This document shows positions 34,777 through 44,135 of a DNA stretch of 64,000 bases, in pieces; within the stretch, counting starts at the first letter, position 1; the number at the start of each line of letters is the position of its first letter. The DNA comes from Herbinix sp. (GTDB lineage: Bacteria; Bacillota; Clostridia; Lachnospirales; Lachnospiraceae), in the NCBI GenBank assembly GCA_029256105.1, contig JAQSYO010000015.1, forward strand, positions 90,258 to 154,257. Reading direction: 5' to 3'. Under the pieces are notes generated by a model. That model ran no database searches and was not told where the DNA came from. It was given only the letters and a program-made list of their open reading frames with translations. Both the position numbers and the translations under genes were made by a program.

Positions 34777-35805
34777 TCATTCTCCCATCAATGCATTTAT
34801 GAGTTGTCTATTTTCATGCCGTGTTTTTATTACAATCCGGTAATAACCTTCTTCAAGTCCTTTGTAGTTACTACAATCACGAATTAAAATCCCTTTATTC
34901 AAACATTTTTCATATAGTCCCTTTTCTGCTTTGAAGAATATATAATTCGCCATAGATTCATATAATCTAAACCTTAAATTAGTCAATTCGTTAATCAAAT
35001 ATGCTCTTTCTTCTTTCAGTACTTCCATAGATTGCTTCACATATTCCGTTTCTTTTAAGGCAGCAATTCCTGCCATCTGCGCAGGTATTGATACATTCCA
35101 TGGTTGAGAAGAAAGCTTCATCCGATTAATCAGCTCTTTATCACTGCATATTCCATACCCTAGACGCAAACCGGGCATCGCATATAATTTAGTAAATGCC
35201 TTTAGGATAAATAAATTCTTTGATCTATTACATAAATCCTTCATAGTGTAAGCCTTTGGGTCCTGAACAAAATCCATAAAACATTCATCTACTACTAATA
35301 AAACATTATTTTTCTCACATTGCTTCAGTATCTCCTCCATCAATTTTCTGCCAATCAAATTACCTGTCGGATTATTAGGACTACATAAGAATATTATGTC
35401 AACTTTATCGGTAATGAACTGTAAAAAATCTTCTTGCAATGTAAAATTTGTATTTTCCTTTGTCTGATAATAATTCATCTCGCAATCCATCATTTGTAGG
35501 GCTTGTTCATATTCATTAAAAGTGGGGATAGCGATCAAGGCTTTCTTCGGTTTTTTACTCAATACAATAGAAAATATGAGATCGGCTGCTCCATTACCGC
35601 ATATGATCTGTTCCATCGGTATTTGCTCAGCTGTGGAAATTGCTTCTCTTAATTGGTGGCATTGCGTATCCGGATAACAATTTGATAGGGTAACCCCTTC
35701 GCAGGCTGCCTGAATGACACCTTGAGGAATACCTAATAAGTTTACATTTGAGGAAAAATCCAACTTGATATTATGATTATAAATATCTCCACCATGCTGA
35801 TACAT
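34777..35805 (-). CDS. cobD: L-threonine-O-3-phosphate decarboxylase (PLP enzyme)
   Basis: This 342-residue aminotransferase class I/II-fold enzyme begins MYQHGGDIY and LDFSSNVNLLG, which is the CobD/CobC signature. The PLP-binding part is YPDTQCHQLREAI, ICGNGAADLIF, SPNNPTGN and the Schiff-base Lys in LKAFTKLYAMPGLRLGYG. Reaction: makes (R)-1-amino-2-propanol phosphate, the linker between corrin ring and nucleotide loop. Position next to cbiB supports this over histidinol-phosphate aminotransferase. AAAGGAAG precedes the start. A weak hairpin (34698-34720) lies between it and cbiP. Confidence 0.93.
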   Translation of the reverse strand: MYQHGGDIYNHNIKLDFSSNVNLLGIPQGVIQAACEGVTLSNCYPDTQCHQLREAISTAEQIPMEQIICGNGAADLIFSIVLSKKPKKALIAIPTFNEYEQALQMMDCEMNYYQTKENTNFTLQEDFLQFITDKVDIIFLCSPNNPTGNLIGRKLMEEILKQCEKNNVLLVVDECFMDFVQDPKAYTMKDLCNRSKNLFILKAFTKLYAMPGLRLGYGICSDKELINRMKLSSQPWNVSIPAQMAGIAALKETEYVKQSMEVLKEERAYLINELTNLRFRLYESMANYIFFKAEKGLYEKCLNKGILIRDCSNYKGLEEGYYRIVIKTRHENRQLINALMGE

Positions 35806-35820
35806 AATTATTCTTCCTTT

Positions 35821-36807
35821 CTATCTTACAAAGTAATTATTCAGTACAATCAATAATAGAAGTTTCATTCCTCCAAACATAATCATTCCTAAAACTGCAG
35901 TTATATAAAGGAGTTTGTTTGCTTTTTTAATATCATCCACTTCAACCGGTCTTATATTATCTCCTATGGTCTTTTTCGGATAAAGCTTTCCAAAATAATA
36001 TGCATCACCCGCTAATTGAACTTCCAAGGCTCCGGCAACCACTGCCTCCGTATGTGCTGAATTCGGACTTGCATGATTATATCGATCTCTGCGATAGATC
36101 TTCCATGCATTCTTTGTATTGTTCTTTGTGAACATGGTACCAAGAATCATAAGATAAGCAGACAATCTGGCCGGTATATAATTAAGCAGGTCATCCATCC
36201 TTGCCGCAACCTTCCCAAAATAAAGATATCGGTCATTTTTATAACCTACCATGGAATCCATCGTATTTACTGCTTTATAGAGAAAACCTAATCCTGCACC
36301 GCCGATTAACATATATATCATAGGTGCAATACTACCATCTGAGGTGTTTTCTGCAACGGTTTCTATAGTTGCTTTGATAATCCCTGCTTCACTTAAGCTT
36401 TGCGTATCTCTCCCTACAATCATTGACACAGCAGTTCTTCCAGCCTCAATATCCTTATATTTTAGTGCTTTATATACCTTCCAACTTTCTACACTTAAGG
36501 CTTTTGTTGCAAGTAATTGATAGCACATAATACTTTCTAGTGCAATCCCCACATACCTATTCCAATGATATAGTGTAGAAAGAAGAAATAACGGAATGGA
36601 AGTAGATATTCCTATTACGATACACACCAAAAATACTCCAGCCACAAGCTCACCCTGTTTCGTCTTAGGAAATCGCTTGCGAAGTAACTTTTCCATAACT
36701 GCTATTAATTTTCCTATCAAACGTATCGGATGCCAAGAATAATTAGGGTCTCCAAGCATCAAATCCATAATAAATCCGATACAGAAAGCTATCAAAGAAT
36801 ATCGCAT
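35821..36807 (-). CDS. cbiB: Adenosylcobinamide-phosphate synthase
   Basis: This is a 328-residue membrane protein. The start MRYSLIAFCIGFIMDLMLGDP and the nearby WHPIRLIG are the CbiB/CobD hallmark. AENTSDGSIAPMIYMLIGGAG, VNTMDSMVGYKND and the basic DRYNHASPNSAHTEA follow in family order. About five helices are present. Reaction: joins aminopropanol phosphate to adenosylcobyric acid. It overlaps cobC by 16 bases and precedes cobD by 15, so the three are one translational block. Confidence 0.95.
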   Translation of the reverse strand: MRYSLIAFCIGFIMDLMLGDPNYSWHPIRLIGKLIAVMEKLLRKRFPKTKQGELVAGVFLVCIVIGISTSIPLFLLSTLYHWNRYVGIALESIMCYQLLATKALSVESWKVYKALKYKDIEAGRTAVSMIVGRDTQSLSEAGIIKATIETVAENTSDGSIAPMIYMLIGGAGLGFLYKAVNTMDSMVGYKNDRYLYFGKVAARMDDLLNYIPARLSAYLMILGTMFTKNNTKNAWKIYRRDRYNHASPNSAHTEAVVAGALEVQLAGDAYYFGKLYPKKTIGDNIRPVEVDDIKKANKLLYITAVLGMIMFGGMKLLLLIVLNNYFVR

Positions 36808-37367
36808 AAGTTGATTAACCTCCCATCATCATCTAGCTCCATACGGTAACCATTTCCATTCTCCACTTGCCAATGATAATACCCCTTCTGCGGCTTGGAA
36901 TACTTTTCTAAAATGCTCATCATTGTACCTCCATGAACCACCATCGCAATCCGAAGATACCCCTCCTGAAGACTTAGTTTTACGGCACTATGAAATCCTT
37001 CGATACATCGTGACTTAAAAGCTTCCAGCTTTTCCCCTTTCGGAAATGGCAAGGTTCCCCCACTATCGATCCACGCTTGATAATCAATATTATTCTTTAA
37101 CTCCATGTAGTTTTTATTTTCAAAATCTCCGAAATCACATTCTGCTAAATTATTCAACACCATCGGAACAAGATTTGGATAAATTAATCGAGCTGTATCT
37201 ACACATCGTTTCAAAGGACTGGAAAATACTGCCTCTACGACTGGATAATCCGTTTCCTTCAATTTGTGTTTACCGAATTCAGACAAGGGTTCATCCGTCA
37301 CTCCGATGTATCTTTTACTCAAATTTCCTTCGGTGGCAAAATGTCGTATCATTATAATACTAAGCAT
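36792..37367 (-). CDS. cobC: Histidine phosphatase, likely alpha-ribazole phosphatase
   Basis: This 191-residue phosphoglycerate-mutase-like enzyme has its catalytic motif as MIRHFATEGN near residues 6-15; the usual RHG is RHF here. ITDEPLS-like text (VTDEPLSEFG), SSPLKRCVDTA and VVHGGTMMSIL (second catalytic His) are in place. Family knowledge: CobC dephosphorylates alpha-ribazole-5'-phosphate or adenosylcobalamin phosphate in the last steps. Location inside the cobalamin block supports that over a general phosphatase. It overlaps the CobU-like gene by 8 bases. Confidence 0.9.
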   Translation of the reverse strand: MLSIIMIRHFATEGNLSKRYIGVTDEPLSEFGKHKLKETDYPVVEAVFSSPLKRCVDTARLIYPNLVPMVLNNLAECDFGDFENKNYMELKNNIDYQAWIDSGGTLPFPKGEKLEAFKSRCIEGFHSAVKLSLQEGYLRIAMVVHGGTMMSILEKYSKPQKGYYHWQVENGNGYRMELDDDGRLINLCDIL

Positions 37368-37746
37368 GCTTAATTACCATTCCCATTCCACAGATAACCC
37401 GATGTACTTCCTTTGCATTTTCTGCAAGCATACAACATACCCGTCCGACAATTTCGCGATAATTGCGATCAAATGCCTCCATTGGTATAATTCCACACCC
37501 CAATTCATCTACGACAATCACAATATTCGGATTCTTCTGTAGCATTTGATTTAGCACTTCAATCATGTCTTTTTCCTCTTGCAGCATTCTATAAATCCAC
37601 AAATGAAAATGATTTACCAATGGTTTTTCCATTAGTTCACAAGCCTCACAAGTAGCACCGTCAATGACATTCTCTGCCTGTATTCCAGTCTGATTTAAGG
37701 CATAATTCAATTTACCTTGAAATGCCCCTCCTGTAATTAACCACAT
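37360..37746 (-). CDS. Short CobU-like P-loop protein (second, reduced copy)
   Basis: This is a 128-residue protein behind AAGGAGG. GGAFQGKLNYA is a P-loop of the GGxxxGK form, and VVDELGCGIIPMEAFDRNYRE through VHRVICGMG matches the second half of CobU (VxxExGxGIVPxxxxxRxxRD...VxxVxCG). Full-length CobU is about 180 residues, so the region around the guanylylation His and the DCLTLW motif is shortened. A full cobU lies 965 bases upstream. It may assist or replace part of the kinase function, or bind a nucleotide; it appears intact, not degraded. Confidence 0.8.
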   Translation of the reverse strand: MWLITGGAFQGKLNYALNQTGIQAENVIDGATCEACELMEKPLVNHFHLWIYRMLQEEKDMIEVLNQMLQKNPNIVIVVDELGCGIIPMEAFDRNYREIVGRVCCMLAENAKEVHRVICGMGMVIKHA

Positions 37747-37927
37747 AATTACCTCCTTATATCATAGAAGCCTTTATCTCAACTATTAAAAATAACATGA
37801 AAAATAAATTCTAATAGATCTCATTGAACAATATCACAAACAATGCCTGAATGAAGTTCAAGATGAAATTCTACTGGATTTCATTTTAAATTTCTTATGG
37901 GCAATTTGTGATTATTTATAATTCTTT

Positions 37928-38689
37928 TTATACTTTATCTGCTATGATTACTGCTATGGCCATAACTAACTCGCATATTTGCAAGAAATAGCCTGCCAGA
38001 TCACCTGTAATTCCTCCGAACTTCTTTAAAGACATCTTCCTATAATAGATAAATACACAGAAGGCACTGATAAAACAGATTAACCCAAGCTTCCAATTGA
38101 TAAAAAGTATAAAGGTTGTGCATACGAAAATATAAACAATCATCACAATTCTAGTAACCTTTCGCCTTGCTTCATTGGAAAACATAGTAGCCAACCCGCT
38201 ACTTTTCGCTAAGGGAAAAGTTACAACGGATAGTCCGCTGAAGGCCCTCGATAAAATGAATCCGACCGCCAATATGATAATCGCCGAAGGAGTCACATCA
38301 TACCATATTCCAAAAGCAAGAAGGTAATATCCCACGCAGGATATCAATGCAAAAGCCCCTGTATGAGGATCTTTTAGTATCTCTAATTTCTTATCTTGAG
38401 GTTGATATGAGCTTAATGCATCCGTTGTATCAATAAAACCATCCATATGTATTCCTCCGGTAATTAAAAGAGGAATCAAAATGAAAATAACCGTAGAAAA
38501 AGTACGACTCATCGGAATTCCCTCTGCAAAGTAACTCCATAGGTATACTGCTCCTCCTATCATTAACCCTACCAATGGAAAGAAGCACATAACATATCTC
38601 ATGTTTTCTTTATTCCAATCAGTCTTAGGCATTGGAAGCTTGGAATACATGGAAAATGCTATGATTAAGCTGTTTAATAATGATTTCAT
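37928..38689 (-). CDS. cobS: Cobalamin-5'-phosphate synthase (adenosylcobinamide-GDP ribazoletransferase)
   Basis: This 253-residue polytopic membrane protein has about six helices. It starts KSLLNSLIIAFSMYSKLPMP, followed by FFPLVGLMIGG, and has the family motif GGIHMDGFIDTTDAL (acidic residues that bind metal and CDP-alcohol-like substrate). GAFALISCVGYYLL and KFGGITGDLAGY follow. Reaction: joins alpha-ribazole (phosphate) to AdoCbi-GDP. It is followed on the operon by the CobU-like gene, and 22 bases separate it from cobU. Confidence 0.94.
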   Translation of the reverse strand: MKSLLNSLIIAFSMYSKLPMPKTDWNKENMRYVMCFFPLVGLMIGGAVYLWSYFAEGIPMSRTFSTVIFILIPLLITGGIHMDGFIDTTDALSSYQPQDKKLEILKDPHTGAFALISCVGYYLLAFGIWYDVTPSAIIILAVGFILSRAFSGLSVVTFPLAKSSGLATMFSNEARRKVTRIVMIVYIFVCTTFILFINWKLGLICFISAFCVFIYYRKMSLKKFGGITGDLAGYFLQICELVMAIAVIIADKV

Positions 38690-38710
38690 CTAGATACCTA
38701 TGCCTTTCAG

Positions 38711-39526
38711 TTAATGATATCCTTTAATATACACTGGAATCCCATGGATTACTTCGATCATCTGATCTGCAATTAAACAAATCTGTTGATTGATTTGTCC
38801 AAGTTCTTTCATATACAACATGGTGGTATCATCATAACGGAACCCGTCTTCAAATACATTATTAGTAACAATAATTAGATTATCTGCTTGGCGGATGATA
38901 CTCCTGATACCCTGTGTAACTTTTTCTACGTAATTCCCTTGATCATTTAATGTAATTCTTTTTTTGTCCAAGGTATTCTCTTGCTTGTCCAAGATATTTC
39001 CTTGTTTATCTAAGGTATTCTCTTGTCTGTCCAAGGTATTTTCGTGCCTATTCAAAGTATTTTCTTGTCTGTCCAAAGTATTTTCTTGCTTGTCCAAGGT
39101 ATTTCCTTGCTTGTCCAAGGTATTTTCTTGCCTGTCCAAAGTATTTTCTTGCTTGTCCAAGGTATTTCCTTGCCTGTCCAAAGTATTTTCTTGCTTGTCC
39201 AAGGTATTTCCTTGCCTGTCCAACTTATTCTCCAGCGAATTGTCATTGGAAAACATCTCGTTGGCTACTAGGTTTGACACGCATTCTAATAATACGGTTG
39301 ATTCCTGAGGTATGGATATTGTACTTAAATTTGTATAACACTCGATTGTTTGGAAGTTCTTGTCTTGACGCAACTGTTGATGTCGTTCGATCCTTTTTTT
39401 GCCTTCCTCACCAAAGGGTTGCATCGTTGCAATATAAATTAATTTATCTCGGTTTAGTTTGACTGCCAAGTTTTCAGCAAATTCTGATTTCCCGCTTCCA
39501 CTACCGCCGATTACTACAATATTCAT
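38711..39526 (-). CDS. cobU: Adenosylcobinamide kinase/GTP guanylyltransferase with heptad-repeat insertion
   Basis: The product is 271 residues from ATG 39526 (MNIVVIGGSGSGKSEF) behind AAGGGGAG. Residues 1-92 match the N-terminal half of CobU: P-loop GGSGSGKS 7-14, YIATMQPFGEEG, RIERHQQLR (guanylyl-accepting His near 49), and LLECVSNLVANEMF for DCLTLW. Residues 102-199 are fourteen exact seven-residue units (LDKQENT and variants). Residues 217-271 resume CobU (LIIVTNNVFEDG, ELGQINQQICLIADQMIEVI, GIPVYIKG). The insertion lies in a surface loop after strand 4, so activity may survive (inference). Reaction: phosphorylation of AdoCbi and its GMP transfer. Confidence 0.9.
   Translation of the reverse strand: MNIVVIGGSGSGKSEFAENLAVKLNRDKLIYIATMQPFGEEGKKRIERHQQLRQDKNFQTIECYTNLSTISIPQESTVLLECVSNLVANEMFSNDNSLENKLDRQGNTLDKQENTLDRQGNTLDKQENTLDRQENTLDKQGNTLDKQENTLDRQENTLNRHENTLDRQENTLDKQGNILDKQENTLDKKRITLNDQGNYVEKVTQGIRSIIRQADNLIIVTNNVFEDGFRYDDTTMLYMKELGQINQQICLIADQMIEVIHGIPVYIKGYH
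38930..39223 (-). repeat. 21-bp minisatellite inside cobU, 14 in-frame units
   Basis: Fourteen 21-base units of the type TTGGACAAGCAAGAAAATAC encode LD(K/R)Q(E/G)NT. Units alternate K/R at position 3 and E/G at position 5. Because 21 is divisible by three, gain or loss of units keeps the frame. Several other frames stay open through the block only because the repeat has no stops. Confidence 0.95.
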
Positions 39527-39606
39527 ATTCATACTCCCCTTCAACTGACGATTATTTTAGAATTTTATCTTCATTTATCGATATTTAACGCTCTAACTTT
39601 TTTTAT

Positions 39607-40653
39607 TTATAATGACTGATAAGCCTCCATATCAATCTGCTCAAAGGTACTCATTTGATTGTATACCGCTAATCCCATGGTAAGGAGCGGAAATATCGCA
39701 ACTGCTCCGGTTCCTTCCCCCAAACACATATCACAGGTGATGTAAGGTTCTACACCGACGGCATCAAGTAGCATTTTACCTGCAACTTCCTTTGATACAT
39801 GGGAAGGCAATAGATAATGAACGATGTTAGGCTCCATTCGAATCGCTAATAAAGCAGCAACGGATGATATAAATCCATCCATAACAATCGGAATCTTCGC
39901 GGCGGCTCCACCGATATATAGTCCAACCATACCGGCGATATCATATCCTCCAACCTTTGATAATACGTCGATGGGATCCTCTTTTTTTGGCTTATGAAGA
40001 TCAATTGACCTCTTAATTACATTCATTTTGTGTTCCAATCCAGCTACTGATAAGCCGGCTCCTTTTCCAGTCACTGCTTCAACCGGTAAATCTAATAAGA
40101 CTGACGCTATCGCACTACTTGTAGTTGTATTGCCGATCCCCATTTCACCTGTTGCAATTATTTGATAACCTCTTTCTTTTAGTTCAAAAGCCAAGTTAAT
40201 TCCTACCTCGATAGCACTTATTGCCTGATCTTTGGTCATTGCCGTTTCATATAACATATTTTTTGTACCATACGCAATTTTTCTACTAGGAACTTTCGTA
40301 TCCTTATTCATACCAATATCAATCGGGAATACCTCTACCCCTATTTCCTTTGACATAATACACACACAGGAATTCATAGTAAGAAAATTCTCCGCAACAA
40401 GCGCTGTTATTTCACTTCCCGCTTGCGATATTCCTTCGGCCACTACCCCATTATCGGCACAGAGGATGACTAGCGCTTTTTTATCAAGTTGTACGTGATG
40501 TGTACCTATGATGCCTGCTATTTGGGCTAATCCATCTTCCAATTTACCTAGACTATGCAATGGTTTTGCGATGGAATCCCAACGGCTAATACACTTTGTT
40601 CTTGCAGCTTCATCTATCATTTCAATTTGTTTTAATGCTTCGTTTAATTTCAT
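39607..40653 (-). CDS. cobT: Nicotinate-nucleotide-dimethylbenzimidazole phosphoribosyltransferase
   Basis: The product is 348 residues from ATG 40653 (MKLNEALKQIEMID), five bases after GGAGG. Family features are RWDSIAKPLHSLGKLE, LCADNGVVAEGISQAGSE, EMGIGNTTTSSAIASVLL, VGGYDIAGMVGLYIGGA, LDGF-like VMDGFISSVAALLA, and the C-terminal Glu-containing CLGEGTGAVAIFPLL (general base). Reaction: phosphoribosyl transfer from nicotinate mononucleotide to the lower-ligand base. The cluster contains no ring-building genes for the base, so the base may be made elsewhere or salvaged. Confidence 0.95.
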   Translation of the reverse strand: MKLNEALKQIEMIDEAARTKCISRWDSIAKPLHSLGKLEDGLAQIAGIIGTHHVQLDKKALVILCADNGVVAEGISQAGSEITALVAENFLTMNSCVCIMSKEIGVEVFPIDIGMNKDTKVPSRKIAYGTKNMLYETAMTKDQAISAIEVGINLAFELKERGYQIIATGEMGIGNTTTSSAIASVLLDLPVEAVTGKGAGLSVAGLEHKMNVIKRSIDLHKPKKEDPIDVLSKVGGYDIAGMVGLYIGGAAAKIPIVMDGFISSVAALLAIRMEPNIVHYLLPSHVSKEVAGKMLLDAVGVEPYITCDMCLGEGTGAVAIFPLLTMGLAVYNQMSTFEQIDMEAYQSL

Positions 40654-40744
40654 AAGATCCTCCACATATGTAGAATCAATTTAATCTCTAACACTTTACT
40701 GCTTATTACTATCCAAATCAAATCACTTTTCCATCTCCTTGACT

Positions 40745-42097
40745 TTAAGACTCGATGCACCTTTTAAGAAATCGATATGGAATATTCAGATTCGAGTAAT
40801 AAAACAAATGCGGAAATCCCATCGCTAGCTGGCCATCTCCATGAATACAATTCCATTGCTTATTTTTTGAAGACTTCAATGCAGTAAAAGCTTCTCCACA
40901 AGAAGAGCTTTCATAGTAGTGAAATTCGTGTGCCTTAATGCTTTCATCCTTCTCAGCAATCATTTGATTCTTGTTAGCTGATAAAGTAACATAGCCAAAG
41001 CGATTCAGATGTTCTGTTCTGTATGTCTCTCCATCAATAAAACCTACCATTGGATACGGATGCCCCTCCATGTCCTCCATACTACGATGTAGATACATGA
41101 ACCCTCCACATTCCGCCATACATGGCATGCCATTTTGCAAGGCAACTAAGATACTGTTTCGCATGCTTTCATTTTTACTTAAATGTTCTGCATAAAGTTC
41201 CGGATAACCTCCTCCTAAGAGTAATCCCTGGATATGATCTGGTAACTTTTCATCTCGTAACGGGGAGAACTCAATTAACCTAGCACCCATCCTTTTCAGA
41301 AGTTCCAAATTATCTTCATAATAAAAACAAAAAGCTTCATCTTTGGCTACCGCAATATAGGGTTCGCCCATTACCTTTGGTATATTTATTTCCTCATAAG
41401 TCAGTTCCGACGTATTATCAGCTAACTGTAATAAGGATGCAAAATCTATAGTTTCTTCTAAAATCTGTGCAAGTTTATTAAGTTTATTATGATAATCTTC
41501 GATTTCGTACGGTGTAACCAACCCCAAATGACGACTCTCAATCACTACTTCCTTCACATATGGAACATATCCAAGCACTTTAACGGATAGTTCCAGTTCG
41601 ATTTGCTCCTTTATTTCGGGATAAATGCTCTTGGCTATTTGATTTAATACAACTCCTACGATCTGACTATCCTTTTTATATTCTAAAAAGCCTTGAAGGA
41701 TCGGTAATATGGATAGACTCATTCCTTTACAATTTATAATCAATATCACCGGAGTATCTGTAATTTTAGCTAACTCATAGGAGGATGCTTTAGTGGATCT
41801 TGCACTCAAACCGTCATAAAATCCCATCACACCTTCAAATATTGAGATATCCACCTCTTTCGCCGTTTTCCCAAATAAATATCTTGTCGTATTTTCATCT
41901 GTGAAAAAGGTATCCAGATTTATCGACTTTGCTCCAATAATTCTAGAATGAAACATAGGATCAATGTAATCCGGCCCACATTTAAAGGAAGCTACCCTTT
42001 GGCCTCTGTTTACCAATGCCTTTAATATTCCGCAAGTTATCATTGTTTTACCACTTCCACTTGCGGTTGCAGCAAACATAATTCTTGGTAATTTCAT
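40745..42097 (-). CDS. cbiA: Cobyrinic acid a,c-diamide synthase
   Basis: This is a 450-residue amidotransferase behind AAAGG. The N-terminal P-loop is ATASGSGKTMITCG, followed by FKCGPDYIDPMFH and GVMGFYDG. The C-terminal glutaminase has LLLGGGYPELYAEHLS, the nucleophile Cys in CMAECGGFMYLH, and a His in EFHYYES. Reaction: ATP- and glutamine-dependent amidation of the a and c carboxylates of cobyrinic or hydrogenobyrinic acid. It lies downstream of the corrinoid ABC transporter genes, consistent with one transcription block. Confidence 0.95.
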   Translation of the reverse strand: MKLPRIMFAATASGSGKTMITCGILKALVNRGQRVASFKCGPDYIDPMFHSRIIGAKSINLDTFFTDENTTRYLFGKTAKEVDISIFEGVMGFYDGLSARSTKASSYELAKITDTPVILIINCKGMSLSILPILQGFLEYKKDSQIVGVVLNQIAKSIYPEIKEQIELELSVKVLGYVPYVKEVVIESRHLGLVTPYEIEDYHNKLNKLAQILEETIDFASLLQLADNTSELTYEEINIPKVMGEPYIAVAKDEAFCFYYEDNLELLKRMGARLIEFSPLRDEKLPDHIQGLLLGGGYPELYAEHLSKNESMRNSILVALQNGMPCMAECGGFMYLHRSMEDMEGHPYPMVGFIDGETYRTEHLNRFGYVTLSANKNQMIAEKDESIKAHEFHYYESSSCGEAFTALKSSKNKQWNCIHGDGQLAMGFPHLFYYSNLNIPYRFLKRCIES

Positions 42098-42217
42098 TTA
42101 TTATACCTTTCACTTTCCGAATGTAATTCATGTTACCTTCATAAAAGACAACTTACCTAATTCAATTGCCATAGTGAGAATACAATTCGAATAAATTACA
42201 ATCCACTTCAAATCCAA

Positions 42218-43030
42218 TTAAGAACCGCACGGAATATAATATATTTTCCCTGTCTTGGATGCTTCTAATAATTCAAACTGAATGCCATAAACCTCATACA
42301 GATTTTCTTTTGTTAGGACTTCCTCTGTATTACCGTGACTATGAATTTTACCATCCTTCATCATGATTATTTTATTGCAATATCGTGCAGCTATATTAAT
42401 ATCATGAAGTACTGCGATAATGGTTTTTGATTTCCTTTCTTTTAATTTAACCAGTGCTTCCATAAGTTCAATCTGATGCTTTACATCCAGACTAGAGGTT
42501 GGTTCATCCAGAATTAGCCATTTTGTATCCTGTGCAATTGCCCTGGCTGTAATGACTCGCTGTGCTTCACCGCCACTTAATAAGGAAACCTCTTTCTCTT
42601 TCATATCATAACAATCGGTCAATTTCATTGCTTCCATTACTAGCTTTTGATCGGCTTCACTAGCATCTGCAAAGCGTTTTTGATATGGTGATCTCCCCAT
42701 CATTACAATGTCATAGGCTTGAAAAGCAAAATCCATCATTGTATTTTGCGGTACAAGTGCTATTTTCTTCGCTAATTCCTGTCTGTTGTAATCTTTTAGA
42801 TTTGTTTCATCCAGCTCAATCTTTCCGGATTTAACCTCTCGGAATCGTAGCAGGTGTTTTACGAGAGAGGTCTTACCAGATCCATTGGGGCCGATAATAC
42901 CATAAAAATTTTCATCTTCAAAACAAAAATTAATATGATCCAGAATGTTCTTTTTCTCCTTTGACGGTTGCCAGGTGAGCTCCTCTATCACAATTTCATG
43001 TTTTATTTTTCTATTTGAATTATTAATCAT
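42218..43030 (-). CDS. btuD: Corrinoid ABC transporter ATP-binding protein
   Basis: The product is 270 residues from ATG 43030, whose ATGA overlaps the stop of btuC; the GTG at 43039 is less likely. Walker A is GPNGSGKTS, signature LSGGEAQRV, Walker B WLILDEPTSSLD, and there is an H-loop HDINIAARYC. This is the FecE/BtuD/FhuC type that pairs with FecCD permeases. Position directly after btuC and under the B12 riboswitch supports vitamin B12 or corrinoid import rather than siderophore import. Confidence 0.92.
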   Translation of the reverse strand: MINNSNRKIKHEIVIEELTWQPSKEKKNILDHINFCFEDENFYGIIGPNGSGKTSLVKHLLRFREVKSGKIELDETNLKDYNRQELAKKIALVPQNTMMDFAFQAYDIVMMGRSPYQKRFADASEADQKLVMEAMKLTDCYDMKEKEVSLLSGGEAQRVITARAIAQDTKWLILDEPTSSLDVKHQIELMEALVKLKERKSKTIIAVLHDINIAARYCNKIIMMKDGKIHSHGNTEEVLTKENLYEVYGIQFELLEASKTGKIYYIPCGS

Positions 43031-44085
43031 GAGCCCCACTTTCTCTTATTTCGCTGTAATAAGAAAATAAAAAATGGTGTGCCTATCGCTGCTGTTATTA
43101 CTCCTACCGGTATTTCGGTAGGTGCTGCTACATTTCTGCCAATGGTGTCACAAATAATCATAAAGCTTGCTCCTGCAATAGAGGCTAAGGGTAATAATTG
43201 TCTGTGCTTCGGTCCATTGATTAAACGAATGCAGTGAGGAATGACTAACCCTACAAAACCTATAATTCCACTTATCGATACGCACGCAGCAACAAGTATG
43301 GAAGCCAAAATGATCAAAACTTTTTTAATTCTTGCGGTATCAATCCCAAGACTTTCTGCTGATTCCTGACCTGTCGTGATGATATCAAGTTCCTTCGCAA
43401 ATATAAAAATCGCTCCAGTGCAGATGACAACAAAAATTGCTAAAAATAATACCTTAGGCCAAGTAGCCGCTGAAAAGCTTCCCAATGTCCAAAGATATAC
43501 TTTTTCAATCTGCTCGTGATGAAAAGCCATTAATAAAGATATAATTGCAGAAAGCATTGTACTGACCGCTGTACCGGTCAGAATAATATTTACCGTAGAC
43601 AATTTATTACCTACACATGCAATTTGATATACAAGAAATACGGTGACTAAAGCCCCTAAAAAGGCAAATATCCCAATGACACCAAGTCCGAACACATCCA
43701 TTCCAATTCCTGTCAGCATGGCGATTGTCGCACCTACCGCCGCTCCAGAGGATACACCTAATATATGCGGGTCGGCTAAAGGGTTTTTAAATAATCCTTG
43801 GAACGTTGCCCCAACCACCGATAAGCCGCAGCCGGTAAGTCCGGCCAGTATAATCCGTGGCATTCTTACCTTCCATACTATCGTTATATATACTTCCTTT
43901 ATCTCGGAAATGTTGATATTATCTCCAAACACGGGGAATCTGGAAGCAATTATTTTCAAACTATCCACCACCGATAAATCCGCAGAACCAAAAGATGCCG
44001 AACTAATTACAACGATTAACAATATAAAAAGAAGTAAAATACCATATCGATATCCATACTTTCTTACTATCTTATGATCCTTCAT
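43027..44085 (-). CDS. btuC: Corrinoid ABC transporter permease (FecCD family)
   Basis: This is a 352-residue protein with about ten hydrophobic helices. Family text is present: VWKVRMPRIILAGLTGCGLSVVGATFQGLFKNPLADPHILGVSSGA is given here only by its parts RMPRIILAGLTG, FQGLFKNPLADP and ILGVSSGAAVGA, then GFVGLVIPHCIRL. AAAGGTAGGAT precedes ATG 44085. Role: transmembrane channel for corrinoid entry, with BtuF outside and BtuD inside. A weak terminator-like hairpin precedes it at 44136-44170. Confidence 0.94.
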   Translation of the reverse strand: MKDHKIVRKYGYRYGILLLFILLIVVISSASFGSADLSVVDSLKIIASRFPVFGDNINISEIKEVYITIVWKVRMPRIILAGLTGCGLSVVGATFQGLFKNPLADPHILGVSSGAAVGATIAMLTGIGMDVFGLGVIGIFAFLGALVTVFLVYQIACVGNKLSTVNIILTGTAVSTMLSAIISLLMAFHHEQIEKVYLWTLGSFSAATWPKVLFLAIFVVICTGAIFIFAKELDIITTGQESAESLGIDTARIKKVLIILASILVAACVSISGIIGFVGLVIPHCIRLINGPKHRQLLPLASIAGASFMIICDTIGRNVAAPTEIPVGVITAAIGTPFFIFLLQRNKRKWGS

Positions 44086-44135
44086 ATTTCCATCCTACCT
44101 TTTCTTGAATGCCCTACCATATAAATTGACATACG

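Noticed and set aside
38964..39308. Forward and other-frame long open frames over the cobU repeat
   Set aside because: The 21-bp unit has no stop in several frames, so these are by-products of the minisatellite.
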